Assembly: GCA_020250175.1 (NCBI GenBank)
Contig: JADCEN010000028.1
Span: 1 to 64,000, forward strand
Source: Rhodobacter sp.
GTDB lineage: Bacteria > Pseudomonadota > Alphaproteobacteria > Rhodobacterales > Rhodobacteraceae
Length of the DNA: 64,000 nucleotides
Direction of reading: 5' to 3'
Part shown: piece after piece, positions 1-9,952 of the stretch
Numbering within the stretch: position 1 is the first letter of the stretch
Layout: every line of letters starts with the position of its first letter
Translations under genes and position numbers: made by a program
Notes under the pieces: generated by a model
Databases searched by the model: none
What the model was told of the DNA's origin: nothing
Seen by the model: the letters and a program-made list of their open reading frames with translations, nothing else

Positions 1-65
1 CGCGCCAGAACCTTCAACGCCGTCGTCTGCTCTTGCGTCGCCGTTACAGGGGATATTCCAGCCAT
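1..65 (-). CDS. N-terminal start of an unidentified divergent gene (partial)
   Basis: Only the first 21 codons are in the window; the gene reads off the left edge. The protein starts MAGISPVTATQEQTT and no family can be assigned from this. The start is supported by a GGAGG ribosome-binding site about seven bases upstream of the ATG on the minus strand. It is divergent from the MFS transporter, so a regulator of that transporter is a reasonable guess, but nothing in the visible residues proves it. Confidence 0.55.
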   Translation of the reverse strand, partial: MAGISPVTATQEQTTALKVLA

Positions 66-171
66 GTCGTGCCTCCGCCAAACCACGACAAAACTGAATC
101 ACAGCCGCAATACGTTGGACAGCCCGCGCGAACATGCTTAGGTCCGGCAGGCAAGCAGGGGGCCAGTCCAG

Positions 172-1335
172 ATGCCATTCCTTCGCACCCTTGGGGTCGC
201 CCGCCCGGCGGTGGCTGCCTTTGCCGCCATGGGCATCGTCTGGGGAACCTTTGCGGCAGCGCTGCCCGATCTGAAAACGATGCTTGGCGTGAATGAGGCC
301 CGTCTGGGGCTTTTGATGCTGTTCACGCCGCTGGCTGCCGTCGCCGCCATGCTGCTTGCGCCGGGCATCGGGGCGCGCCTTGGCCGGATCGCGCTGCCGG
401 TCTCGACCGGCCTGATGGCCCTTGCCTTCGTGCTGCCGGGCCAGGCACAGGTGATCTGGCTGTTCCCGCTGGCCATGATGTGCTGCGGGGCCGCAACCGG
501 CCTGACCGACGTGCTGATGAACGCCCGGGTCGCAACGCTGGAGAATGATCACAAGCTGTACCTGATGAACCTGAGCCATGCGGCCTATTCCTTTGGCTAT
601 GCCGGGGGCGCGCTTGGCACGGGCGTGCTGCGCAGCCTTGGGTGGCCGCCGGGATGGGTATTGGCGTCAATGGCGCTGGTGGCCCTGGGGCTGGCCCTTC
701 TGACGATCGAGAAGGATGGCACGATCCGGGGCCTTGGCCGCCCGGCGGACGGCACGTCAGGTCATCTGGGCCTGATCCCGGTCATTGGCGGCGGGATCGT
801 TCTGATCGCCTTTCTGACCGAGAATGCGGCCGAGAACTGGTCTGCCCTGCATATCGAACATTCGCTGGGCGGCTCGCCGGCACAGGGGGCGATGGGGCCC
901 GCGGCCCTGGCGCTGACCATGGGATTTGCACGGCTTGCCGGGCAGGGCCTGGCTTCCCGGATTGCCCCGTTTGCGCTGCTCAGGGGGGGCGCGCTGATCT
1001 CGGCCCTTGGTGCTCTGGCCGCAGCGGCGGCCCCGACGCCGGCGGTGGCCTATGCCGGGTTCATCGTGATGGGCATCGGTTCTTCCGTGATCGCCCCCAC
1101 CGCCTTCTCGCTTGTCGGCCGCCTGGCCGAACCGCAGGCCCGGGCCCGCGCCGTGGCCCGCGCCACCCTTCTGGGATATTTTGGCTATTTCTTCGGTCCG
1201 CCCACCCTTGGCGTGATTGCCGGGGCCCTGGGGCTGCGCATGGCCTTTGTCTTCGCCGCGATGATGCTGCTGCTGGTCCTGGTTCTGACCCCCATGCTGG
1301 CCCGCACCGAAAGGCGCGCCGTCGCAGGCGGATGA
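172..1335 (+). CDS. MFS transporter, YbjJ-like
   Basis: Inner-membrane secondary transporter of 387 residues, the normal size for a 12-helix MFS protein. Hydrophobic segments run through the whole length, starting at about residues 9-32, with a short polar loop (GARLGR) at about 65-70 and a longer hydrophilic middle loop around 175-195. The ENAAENWSALHI stretch at the start of the second half and the FGPPTLGVIAG stretch near the C-terminus resemble the E. coli YbjJ type. The substrate is unknown; members of this branch are usually called sugar or drug exporters without evidence. The gene stands alone on the plus strand, divergent from the partial gene at the left edge and convergent with the lactate dehydrogenase gene. 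Confidence 0.85.
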   Translation: MPFLRTLGVARPAVAAFAAMGIVWGTFAAALPDLKTMLGVNEARLGLLMLFTPLAAVAAMLLAPGIGARLGRIALPVSTGLMALAFVLPGQAQVIWLFPLAMMCCGAATGLTDVLMNARVATLENDHKLYLMNLSHAAYSFGYAGGALGTGVLRSLGWPPGWVLASMALVALGLALLTIEKDGTIRGLGRPADGTSGHLGLIPVIGGGIVLIAFLTENAAENWSALHIEHSLGGSPAQGAMGPAALALTMGFARLAGQGLASRIAPFALLRGGALISALGALAAAAAPTPAVAYAGFIVMGIGSSVIAPTAFSLVGRLAEPQARARAVARATLLGYFGYFFGPPTLGVIAGALGLRMAFVFAAMMLLLVLVLTPMLARTERRAVAGG

Positions 1336-1351
1336 CCCGGCCCGGCCCGGC

Positions 1352-2515
1352 TCAGGACCAGTCCCCCTCGAACCCCTTCGGCACAAGAAGGTTCTCGCGA
1401 CGGACATTTCTGACATCCTGTTCGCCCAGCAGGGCCAGGGTGATGTCCATCTCCTTCTGGATCACCTCCAGTGCCGCCGTCACCCCGGCCTGGCCCATCG
1501 CGCCCAGCCCATAGATGTAGGACCGCCCGATGTAGGTCCCCGTCGCCCCCAGCGCCAGCGCCTTCAGCACGTCCTGCCCCGAGCGGATACCGCCATCCAT
1601 ATGCACCTCCACCCGGTCCCCCACCGCCCGCGCGATCGAGGGCAGCATGCGTATCGACGACAGCGCGCCATCCAGCTGCCGCCCCCCGTGGTTTGAGACG
1701 ATGATCGCATCCGCGCCGAAATCTGCCGCGCGCTGCGCATCTTCCACATCCAGAATGCCCTTGAGGATGAACTTGCCGCCCCAGGCGTCGCGTATCTTTC
1801 GCACCTTGTCCCAGTCCAGCTGCGGATCGAACTGTTCCTTTGTCCAGCTCATCAACGAGCGAAGGTCGCCCACGCCCCTGGCATGACCCACGATATTGCC
1901 GAAGCTGCGGCGTTTCGTACCCAGCATCCCCAGGCACCACTGCGGCTTTGTCGCCAGGTTCAGCAGGTTCTTCACCGTCAGGCGGGGCGGGGCGGTCAGG
2001 TCGTTCTTCAGGTCCTTGTGCCGCTGGCCCAGGATCTGCAGGTCCAGCGTCAGCACCAGCGCCGAGCATTTTGCAGCCTTGGCCCGCGCAATCATGCCAG
2101 AGACAAACTCTTCGTCGCGCATCACATAAAGCTGGAACCAGAAGGGTTTGGTGGTGTGGGCGGCCACATCCTCGATCGAACAGATCGACATGGTGGACAG
2201 GGTGAAGGGCACGCCGAAACTTTCCGCCGCCCGGGCCGCCTTGATCTCGCCGTCGGCGCATTGCATGCCGGTCATGCCCACGGGGGCCAGCGCCACCGGC
2301 ATCGATACCGGCTGACCCACCATGCTAGAGGCGGTCGTGCGGCCGGTCATGTCGACCGCCACCTTCTGGCGCAGACGGAGCTGCGCAAAATCGCTGCAGT
2401 TTTCGCGGAAGGTCTGCTCGGTATAGCTGCCGCTTTCGCAATAGTCATAGAACATGCGCGGGGCACGCCGGCGATGACTCCGCTTCAGATCGTCGATACA
2501 GGTGATGACGGGCAT
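1352..2515 (-). CDS. lldD: FMN-dependent L-lactate dehydrogenase
   Basis: Flavin enzyme of the alpha-hydroxy-acid oxidase family that oxidises L-lactate to pyruvate and passes electrons to the quinone pool, usually at the inner membrane. At 387 residues it is full length. The N-terminus (FYDYCESGSYTEQTFREN) is typical of proteobacterial LldD. The active-site histidine lies in SNHGGRQLDG at about residue 280, followed by the phosphate-binding region HMDGGIRSGQDV and the GRSYIYGLGAMG segment near the C-terminus. It is a single gene, divergent from the nitroreductase/MarR pair. Glycolate or another 2-hydroxy acid is a possible alternative substrate, since the family is hard to split by sequence alone. 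Confidence 0.88.
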   Translation of the reverse strand: MPVITCIDDLKRSHRRRAPRMFYDYCESGSYTEQTFRENCSDFAQLRLRQKVAVDMTGRTTASSMVGQPVSMPVALAPVGMTGMQCADGEIKAARAAESFGVPFTLSTMSICSIEDVAAHTTKPFWFQLYVMRDEEFVSGMIARAKAAKCSALVLTLDLQILGQRHKDLKNDLTAPPRLTVKNLLNLATKPQWCLGMLGTKRRSFGNIVGHARGVGDLRSLMSWTKEQFDPQLDWDKVRKIRDAWGGKFILKGILDVEDAQRAADFGADAIIVSNHGGRQLDGALSSIRMLPSIARAVGDRVEVHMDGGIRSGQDVLKALALGATGTYIGRSYIYGLGAMGQAGVTAALEVIQKEMDITLALLGEQDVRNVRRENLLVPKGFEGDWS

Positions 2516-2672
2516 GTGCGCTTTCCTTCGGTCCGGTCCGGTCGGATTTTCTTACCGGGAATGGCCGCAACTTGGCAATGCGCGCCCGCGCTTCGCTTTT
2601 GGTGAGGGGGGCTTGCATCTGGTGCGATTCCGCAGTATGTAGTGCGATACCGTATTGAAACAGGAGCACAGA

Positions 2673-3815
2673 ATGTCAATGTCCCGCCGCAAGACGCTGG
2701 CCTTGATCGGGGGCGGCGTCATCCTTGCCGCCACTGCCGGCCTTGGATACATCGCCTCCCGCCAGCCGCGCACCGCCCACCTGCCCTGGTCTGCTGCCGG
2801 GCAGGGCGAAGATGCCCGCATCCGCGCGCTCAGCTATGCGCTGCTGGCACCCAATCCGCACAACATTCAACCGTGGCTTGTTGACCTGTCACAGCCGGAC
2901 ACGGTGACGCTGTTTGTCGATACGAACAAGCTCTTGCCCCATACCGATCCCTACAACCGCCAGATCACCATCGGACTGGGCTGTTTTCTGGAGTTGATGC
3001 GGATGGCCGCAAGCCATGACGGCCAACGGGTGACAATCACGCCGTTCCCCGAGGGGTTCGATGACCGCGCGCTGGATGCCCGTCCGGTGGCCCGCGCGGT
3101 TTTCGAAGCTGATCCTTCTGTGGTTCCCGACCCGCTGTTTGCCTACGCACTTGACCGCCGGTCCAACAAAGAGCCGTTCGACACCGCCCGCCCGCTGCCT
3201 GCGGACATTCTGGCACAGCTCGATGTTGCCGTTTCAACGCAGTTTGGCGGCACAATCGATGCGCAGGAGGTGGCCGACTGGCGCGCCCTCACGCGCGAGG
3301 CGCTGCTGATCGAGATCGAGACACCGATCACCTTCAAGGAATCGGTGGACCTGTTCCGCATCGGCCGCAACGAGGTGGACGCCAATCCCGACGGCATCGA
3401 TTTTTCGGGCCCGATGTTCGAAGTGATGGGGGCCACGGGCCTGTTCAGCCGCGAAGCGGCGCTTGACACGACATCCCAGGCCTACAAGGCCGGAATTGAT
3501 GCGGTGCTTGCGAATGCCGACACGGCAATGGGGCATGTCTGGCTGGTCAGCCAGGGCAACAGCCGCCCCGATCAGCTTGCAACCGGGGCCGACTGGCTGC
3601 GGGTGAACCTGGCGGCAACCGCCGCCGGAGTGGCCTTTCATCCGCTGAGCCAGGCGCTTCAGGAATATCCGGAAATGGCCGGGCTTTTCGGGCAGGTGCA
3701 TGCAAAGCTTGCGCCGGACGGCGGGACAGTTCAGATGTTGGCCCGCATCGGCTTTGGCCCCGTCGTGGACAACAGCCCGCGCTGGCCGCTTGAGGCGAAA
3801 ATCGTGAATGCCTGA
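2673..3815 (+). CDS. Tat-exported nitroreductase-family (Acg-like) protein
   Basis: FMN-dependent nitroreductase-fold protein of 380 residues related to the Acg group. The N-terminus carries a twin-arginine pattern (SRRKTLALIGGG, about residues 3-15) followed by a hydrophobic stretch, so it is probably exported folded or anchored in the membrane. PNPHNIQPW near residue 68 and the RRSNKEPFDT segment near 172 fit the flavin-binding core of this family. An in-frame TTG lies 18 bases upstream, but the ATG used here has CAGGAG six bases before it and places the RR pair correctly. The last eight bases overlap the MarR gene, so the two are one transcript. The physiological substrate is unknown. Confidence 0.8.
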   Translation: MSMSRRKTLALIGGGVILAATAGLGYIASRQPRTAHLPWSAAGQGEDARIRALSYALLAPNPHNIQPWLVDLSQPDTVTLFVDTNKLLPHTDPYNRQITIGLGCFLELMRMAASHDGQRVTITPFPEGFDDRALDARPVARAVFEADPSVVPDPLFAYALDRRSNKEPFDTARPLPADILAQLDVAVSTQFGGTIDAQEVADWRALTREALLIEIETPITFKESVDLFRIGRNEVDANPDGIDFSGPMFEVMGATGLFSREAALDTTSQAYKAGIDAVLANADTAMGHVWLVSQGNSRPDQLATGADWLRVNLAATAAGVAFHPLSQALQEYPEMAGLFGQVHAKLAPDGGTVQMLARIGFGPVVDNSPRWPLEAKIVNA

Positions 3816-4284
3816 CAATCGGCCCGCCCCGGAAGAAATCTTCAACGCCTTCTTCCTGGAGGTGGGCATTCTGGCCCAGCTCAGCCGCGCCCGGTTATCC
3901 CTGCGGCTGCCGCCGGGCATATCGGTGTCTCAGTTCTCTGTTCTCAATCATCTTGTCCGCGTCCGGGATGGCGGCACGCCGCTGGAACTGGCGCGGGCCT
4001 TTCAGGTTCCGAAAACCTCGATGACGCACAGCCTGACCGTGCTGGAACGGCACGGCCTTGTCCGGCTGGCCCCCAACCCGGCCGATGGCCGGTCGAAATT
4101 CGCCTTCATCACCGCCGAGGGCCGGGCGTTCCTGCAGGCGGCGCGCGCCGCACTGGCGCCAGACATCCGCAGCCTGACGGCCCTGTTTCCCGCATCACGC
4201 CTTGCCGGGATGCTGCCGACGCTCGCCGAACTGCGCCAGATTCTGGACGCACTGCGCGACGCCCCCTCACCGGATCAGACCTGA
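3808..4284 (+). CDS. MarR-family transcriptional regulator
   Basis: Winged-helix regulator of 158 residues, the usual MarR length. The DNA-binding core is visible: an ISVSQFSVLNHL helix at about 33-46, a recognition-helix region PLELARAFQVPKTSMTHSLTVL at about 58-79, then the wing with the conserved NPADGRSKFAFIT pattern (compare the family DxRxK/T signature). It overlaps the upstream nitroreductase gene by eight bases and is presumably co-transcribed, so it most likely controls that gene and perhaps itself in response to a phenolic, quinone or oxidant signal. That signal is inference from the family. The stop codon lies inside a palindrome shared with the stop of trpA. Confidence 0.88.
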   Translation: MPDNRPAPEEIFNAFFLEVGILAQLSRARLSLRLPPGISVSQFSVLNHLVRVRDGGTPLELARAFQVPKTSMTHSLTVLERHGLVRLAPNPADGRSKFAFITAEGRAFLQAARAALAPDIRSLTALFPASRLAGMLPTLAELRQILDALRDAPSPDQT

Positions 4285-4293
4285 CCGGTCAGG
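4280..4293. other. Perfect palindrome across convergent stop codons
   Basis: CCTGACCGGTCAGG is its own reverse complement and contains the TGA stops of both the MarR gene and trpA, which end only four bases apart. There is no T-tract on either side, so I do not call it a rho-independent terminator, but it is the only structure between the two convergent genes. Confidence 0.5.
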
Positions 4294-5080
4294 CCGAATG
4301 CGCCCCGACCGCCAGCCTTTCCACAAGGGCCAGCACCTCCTGAACCGGTTTTCCCGCGCCGATTTCCTTGACGATGGCCGATCCCACCACGCAGCCGTCG
4401 GCCACTCCGGCAATGGCCGCCGCCGCATCGGGGGTGGTGATGCCGAAACCCACGATCACCGGCAGGTCCGTGGCTGCCTTGATCCGCGCCACTTCCGGCC
4501 CGACATCCCCCGCCGCAGCCGCCCCCGCGCCCGTGATCCCCGTGATCGAGACGTAATAGACAAAGCCCGAGGTATTGGTCAGCACCTTGGGCAGGCGCTT
4601 TGCATCGGTGGTGGGCGTGGCCAGGCGGATGAAGTTGAGCCCCGCCGCCTGCGCGGGCAGACAAAGCTCGTCATCTTCTTCGGGCGGCAGGTCCACCACG
4701 ATCAGACCGTCAACGCCCGCCGCCAGCGCCTCTTGCAGGAACCGGTCTACCCCGCGCGAATAGATCGGGTTGTAATAGCCCATCAGCACGATCGGGGTCG
4801 TCTGGTCGGTCTTGCGGAATTCTGCCGCCATTGCCAGGGTCCTGGCCAGCGTCTGCCCGCCGTCCAAAGCGCGCTGCCCGGCCAGCTGGATCGTTGGGCC
4901 GTCGGCCATCGGATCGGTGAAGGGCATGCCAAGCTCGATGATGTCCACCCCGGCGGCGGGCAGCCCCTTCATGACGGCCAGAGAAGTGTCAAGATCCGGG
5001 TCGCCGGCCATGATATAGGTGACAAAGGCCTTCTTCCCTACGGCCTTCAGCCGGGCGAACTGGCGGTCAATTCTGGTCAT
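4289..5080 (-). CDS. trpA: Tryptophan synthase alpha subunit
   Basis: Cleaves indole-3-glycerol phosphate to indole and glyceraldehyde 3-phosphate in the alpha2-beta2 tryptophan synthase complex. The protein is 263 residues, normal for TrpA. The catalytic pair sits at the canonical places: Glu49 in IELGMPF and Asp60 in [17 protein letters not shown] near 175 and the phosphate-binding GFGITTPD and VVGSAIV segments follow. The frame is open for another 30 codons upstream, but the ATG of MTRIDRQF matches the family start. trpB is not adjacent here; its usual neighbour position is occupied by the divergent ychF gene. Confidence 0.96.
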   Translation of the reverse strand: MTRIDRQFARLKAVGKKAFVTYIMAGDPDLDTSLAVMKGLPAAGVDIIELGMPFTDPMADGPTIQLAGQRALDGGQTLARTLAMAAEFRKTDQTTPIVLMGYYNPIYSRGVDRFLQEALAAGVDGLIVVDLPPEEDDELCLPAQAAGLNFIRLATPTTDAKRLPKVLTNTSGFVYYVSITGITGAGAAAAGDVGPEVARIKAATDLPVIVGFGITTPDAAAAIAGVADGCVVGSAIVKEIGAGKPVQEVLALVERLAVGAHSA

Positions 5081-5215
5081 TTTCTGGCATCCCCCTGCTT
5101 GCCTGTGCGGTTTGCGGCAAGGGGCACGGAAAATCAATGCCCCGCAAAGGATGGGGCCGTCTTGCAGCAAGACAGCGCCGCGCCTAAAAGCGCCCGAAAC
5201 CTCGGGGGAAACGCC

Positions 5216-6313
5216 ATGGGCTTCAAGATGGGCATCGTCGGGTTGCCGAATGTCGGCAAGTCCACGCTTTTCAATGCGCTGACGCGGACGGCTGCGGCGC
5301 AGGCGGCGAATTTCCCGTTCTGCACCATCGAGCCGAATGTGGGCGAGGTGGCGGTGCCGGATGACCGGCTGGACAGGCTGGCGGCGATTGCCGGGTCAAG
5401 GCAGATCATTCCCGCGCGGATGACCTTTGTTGATATTGCGGGCTTGGTGCGCGGCGCGTCAAAGGGTGAAGGGCTGGGCAACCAGTTTTTGGCCAATATC
5501 CGCGAATGCGATGCCATTGCCCATGTGCTGCGCTGTTTCGAGGATGGCGACGTGACCCATGTCGAGGGGCGGATCGACCCGATTGCGGATGCGGAAACCA
5601 TCGAGACCGAGTTGATGCTGTCGGACATGGACTCGGTCGAGCGGCGTCTGGCAAACCTGTCGCGCAAGCTCAAGGGCGGCGACAGGGAGGCGTTGGATCA
5701 GGACCGCCTGCTGCGCGCCGCGATGGCGGCGCTGGAGGCGGGGCGTCCCGCCCGCAGCGTTCAGGTGGCCGAGGATGACCGGCGCGCCTGGCGGCTCTTG
5801 CAGCTCCTCACCGCGAAACCCGTGCTTTTCGTATGCAATGTCGAAGAAGCGGCGGCGGCCAGCGGCAATGCGCAATCCGCCCGTGTTGCCGAAATGGCCG
5901 CGCGGCAGGGGGCGGCATCGGTGGTGATCTCGGCCAGGATCGAGGAAGAGATCAGCCAGCTGGACGCGGACGAAGCCGCGATGTTCCTGGCGGAAATGGG
6001 CCTGCAGGAGGCGGGCCTCGACCGGCTGATTCGCGCCGGATACAAGTTGCTTGGCCTGCAAACCTATTTCACCGTCGGCCCGAAAGAGGCGCGGGCCTGG
6101 ACGATTGCCAGGGGCACGCTGGCCCCGGCGGCGGCGGGGGTGATCCATGGCGATTTCGAGAAGGGCTTCATCCGGGTCGAAACCATCGCCTACCCCGACT
6201 ATATCGCCGGCAAGGGCGAGGCCGGGGCCAAGGAAGCGGGCAAGTTCCGCGTCGAAGGCAAGACCTACGAGGTGCAGGACGGCGACGTGCTGCATTTCCT
6301 GTTCAGCGGGTGA
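5216..6313 (+). CDS. ychF: Redox-regulated ATPase/GTPase YchF (Obg-like)
   Basis: Universal Obg-family P-loop NTPase of 365 residues, the exact family size, which hydrolyses ATP in preference to GTP and binds ribosomes. The P-loop is GLPNVGKST at residues 8-16, switch II is [18 protein letters not shown] at about 68-85, and the C-terminal TGS domain ends in [13 protein letters not shown]. The frame is open far upstream, but only the ATG at MGFKMGIVG gives a family-consistent start. It is divergent from trpA and followed by two hairpins. Confidence 0.97.
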   Translation: MGFKMGIVGLPNVGKSTLFNALTRTAAAQAANFPFCTIEPNVGEVAVPDDRLDRLAAIAGSRQIIPARMTFVDIAGLVRGASKGEGLGNQFLANIRECDAIAHVLRCFEDGDVTHVEGRIDPIADAETIETELMLSDMDSVERRLANLSRKLKGGDREALDQDRLLRAAMAALEAGRPARSVQVAEDDRRAWRLLQLLTAKPVLFVCNVEEAAAASGNAQSARVAEMAARQGAASVVISARIEEEISQLDADEAAMFLAEMGLQEAGLDRLIRAGYKLLGLQTYFTVGPKEARAWTIARGTLAPAAAGVIHGDFEKGFIRVETIAYPDYIAGKGEAGAKEAGKFRVEGKTYEVQDGDVLHFLFSG

Positions 6314-6639
6314 CCGGCGGCGTCACGGCAACCCGGTTCTGCCCGGTTCATGTGCGTTCCGGCAGCAAAGGGCGGCTGCCGCGAACCATGGCACAGACCC
6401 CGGGATGCGACTCGCATGCCTTCGCCGCGGAATACGTCCGCGCGTTTCCCTGTGATTTTCCGTTTCGGAGATATCCTTGGGGGGCAGGCCCGGCAGCGGG
6501 CCGGGGGGTGGCGGAATGCCACCCCTTTCTGCGGTGAACCGCTTGACGCCGCCGGGGATTGTCCCTAAACGGCCTGAAAGCATTTCGGGTGCCCCGGCTT
6601 GGGGTGGCCTGTTATGTGTTCTTGATAAGGATCCCGACC
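6314..6639. other. ychF-rpmB intergenic region with stem-loops
   Basis: This stretch holds no convincing gene. It contains a hairpin at 6487-6502 (GGCCCG arms, 4-base loop) directly followed by a second at 6505-6525 (GGGGTGGC arms, 5-base loop) that runs into TTTCT. Together they look like the ychF terminator embedded in a palindrome-rich repeat. The 5' leader of rpmB probably starts just downstream, around the GTTATGTGTTCTTGATAAGG stretch. Confidence 0.5.
6505..6525 (+). terminator. Putative rho-independent terminator of ychF
   Basis: Eight-base-pair perfect stem GGGGTGGC/GCCACCCC with loop GGAAT, followed by TTTCT. The T-run is short, so termination strength is uncertain. Confidence 0.5.
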
Positions 6640-6927
6640 ATGTCGCGCGTCTGCGAACTTAGCGGTAAAGGCCCGATGACCGGAAACACGGTCAGCCATG
6701 CCAACAACAAATCCCGTCGCCGGTTCCTGCCGAACCTGAACGAGGTCACCCTGATCTCGGATGTGCTGGGCCAGTCCTTCAGGTTGCGCATCTCTGCCGC
6801 AGCGCTTCGGTCTGTCGACCATCGCGGCGGGCTTGATGCCTTTCTCGCCAAGGCCAAGGATGACGATCTGTCGCTGAAGGCCCAGAAGATCAAGAAGGAA
6901 ATCGACAAGGCCCGTACCGCCGCCTGA
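6640..6927 (+). CDS. rpmB: 50S ribosomal protein L28
   Basis: Large-subunit ribosomal protein of 95 residues. It starts [16 protein letters not shown] and continues with [16 protein letters not shown], both diagnostic of L28; the remaining residues are basic with an alpha-helical C-terminus ([11 protein letters not shown]), as in alphaproteobacterial orthologues. The reading frame is open 27 codons further upstream, but those residues do not resemble any L28, so the ATG used here is preferred. It is a single-gene unit closed by a strong hairpin. Confidence 0.97.
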   Translation: MSRVCELSGKGPMTGNTVSHANNKSRRRFLPNLNEVTLISDVLGQSFRLRISAAALRSVDHRGGLDAFLAKAKDDDLSLKAQKIKKEIDKARTAA

Positions 6928-6947
6928 TCTGTGGCCGCAGTCCAAAA

Positions 6948-6978
6948 CAAAAGCCCCGCTGGATTGGCGGGGCTTTTG
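6948..6978. terminator. Strong bidirectional terminator between rpmB and a convergent gene
   Basis: Perfect 12-base-pair stem CAAAAGCCCCGC/GCGGGGCTTTTG with a 7-base loop. The A-run on one side and T-run on the other give a GC core plus U-tract in both directions, so it can end rpmB and the convergent small secreted-protein gene. It is the clearest intrinsic terminator in the window. Confidence 0.9.
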
Positions 6979-7002
6979 TCATTTCAGGGTCTGCAAAGGC
7001 TT

Positions 7003-7326
7003 TCAGCCTGCGCAAAGGGCGCGGGCGCTGTCGCCAAAGGCCTTGTAGCGGTCCCAGAAGGCGTTGTCGCTTTCGCGGTCTGACATGCGCACCTGTTGCG
7101 CCTCTTCCGGGTCGGAAAAGAATTTGGCCGCACGCCGCTGATCCGCGCCGCGCAGGGTCATATCGGCGGCCTCCTGGATGCAGTTGCACATGGCCCGGCT
7201 TGCCCCGCGCCGGTCCGAATTCAGGCAGGCCTTTTCGATCGGGCCTGCGGCGACCGCTGTGGCCGCCAGGGGAAGAAGAAGAGACGCCGTCACGGCGGCT
7301 GCAAGGAAAAGTCTTGTCATTCGCAC
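7003..7326 (-). CDS. Small secreted protein, conserved in Rhodobacterales
   Basis: A 107-residue protein with an N-terminal signal peptide (RLFLAAAVTASLLLPLAATAVA, cleavage around residue 27). The mature part has cysteines in ACLNSD, CNCIQ and ALCAG and a conserved-looking core of the form ADMTLRGADQRRAAKFF...DNAFWDRYKAFG. I recognise this as a small rhodobacterial family sometimes labelled arginine transporter in automatic annotation, a name the sequence does not support. Function unknown; periplasmic location is predicted. An ATG two codons in (MTRLFL) is an alternative start. Confidence 0.7.
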   Translation of the reverse strand: MRMTRLFLAAAVTASLLLPLAATAVAAGPIEKACLNSDRRGASRAMCNCIQEAADMTLRGADQRRAAKFFSDPEEAQQVRMSDRESDNAFWDRYKAFGDSARALCAG

Positions 7327-7548
7327 TGCCTCATGCCTTGGGTCCGTGGGTTATCCCACTGCTTTTGTGCCATGCATCATGACGATTCGGCGCGAAAACT
7401 TCAATAGGTCCAGTGATTTGGCCCTCAGTTGGCGGAATTCCGCCATGGATTGTGTGCGGCCCCGGGCGGCCCTACCAGATCACGGGGGCGGGGTGGCCCT
7501 GCGCGACCCCGGCCCAGCACGCTTGACCCCCCGGCAATTCCTGCTCAT

Positions 7549-9357
<1,809 letters not shown>

Positions 9358-9381
9358 CGCCCCTCGCGCTACCCTCACGCC

Positions 9382-9561
9382 ATGAACACCGCAGACCCCG
9401 CCCCGATCATCCCCGAAACCGAACTTCGCCTCGCCGAGGCGAGGCTTGCGGCTTTTGACCGTGACGGCCTCGGCCACACGCTCGACGCCTTGCGCGAATG
9501 GTCCGCCGCCCGTGCGGCTGACCCCGCCACCCCATGTCCGCCCCCTACACCCTTGCGCTAA
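9382..9561 (+). CDS. Putative antitoxin of a ParE-type TA pair (copy 1)
   Basis: A 59-residue, mostly acidic protein (MNTADPAPIIPETELRLAEA...) whose last 28 bases overlap the start of a ParE/RelE-fold toxin gene. Small size, overlap and order (antitoxin first) fit a type II module; I recognise no DNA-binding fold, so its class is open. A near-identical second copy (172 of 180 bases by hand count) lies at 11321-11500. It begins 24 bases after the lepA stop. Confidence 0.65.
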   Translation: MNTADPAPIIPETELRLAEARLAAFDRDGLGHTLDALREWSAARAADPATPCPPPTPLR

Positions 9562-9845
9562 CGCCGGGTGCGCTGGCCGACCTCGACCGCCTCGACCAGT
9601 TCCTGCGCCAAAGGAACCCCTGCGCCGCCGACCGCATGCTGACGGCGATCATCAATGCCCTCACCCGCCTCACCTCCCACCCCCTCTCCGGCCGCCCCCT
9701 CCCCGCCTCCCCCCTGCGCGCCCTGATTGTGCGCTTCGGCAAAGGCGGTTATGTCTGCCTCTATGAGGTGAGGGATCATATGGTGCTCGTCGCCCGCGTG
9801 TTTCACGCGCGGGAGGACCGGAGCGGGGGAGGCGACCTGACATGA
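9534..9845 (+). CDS. ParE/RelE-superfamily toxin
   Basis: A 103-residue protein with the ParE layout: YTLALTPGALADLDRLDQFL (first strand and helix), a middle LTRLTSHPLSGRPLP segment, and the C-terminal strands LIVRFGKGGYVCLYEV and MVLVARVFHARED ending in the HxRE-like motif. ParE toxins usually poison gyrase; RelE relatives cut mRNA; the sequence does not decide which. It overlaps its antitoxin gene by 28 bases, and its TGA overlaps the ATG of the lepA-like micro-ORF (ATGA). Confidence 0.82.
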   Translation: MSAPYTLALTPGALADLDRLDQFLRQRNPCAADRMLTAIINALTRLTSHPLSGRPLPASPLRALIVRFGKGGYVCLYEVRDHMVLVARVFHAREDRSGGGDLT

Positions 9846-9952
9846 GTATGCGTCTTCTGGCAGGAGAGAATGTCGGCAAGAAGATGAGCCAGTTCGGCAG
9901 GGTGGAAATCCCGCAGCAGGCGTTTATGAATGCGTTGAAGATAGATGGGTGA
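9842..9952 (+). pseudogene. Micro-ORF carrying a copy of the LepA C-terminus
   Basis: Thirty-six codons (MSMRLLAGENVGKKMSQFGR...). The last 23 sense codons align without gaps to the end of lepA (60 of 69 bases identical: 9881-9949 against 9286-9354), in frame and up to the stop codon. The ATG overlaps the toxin stop and its TGA overlaps the GTG start of the next gene. It could be a remnant of a second lepA brought in by recombination, or a functional translational-coupling leader. I call it a pseudogene fragment of lepA because only the 3' end is present. Confidence 0.75.

Noticed and set aside
6314-7002. tRNA or other structured RNA gene in the gaps around rpmB
   Set aside because: The hairpins are simple terminator-like stems and I see no cloverleaf or T-loop sequence.
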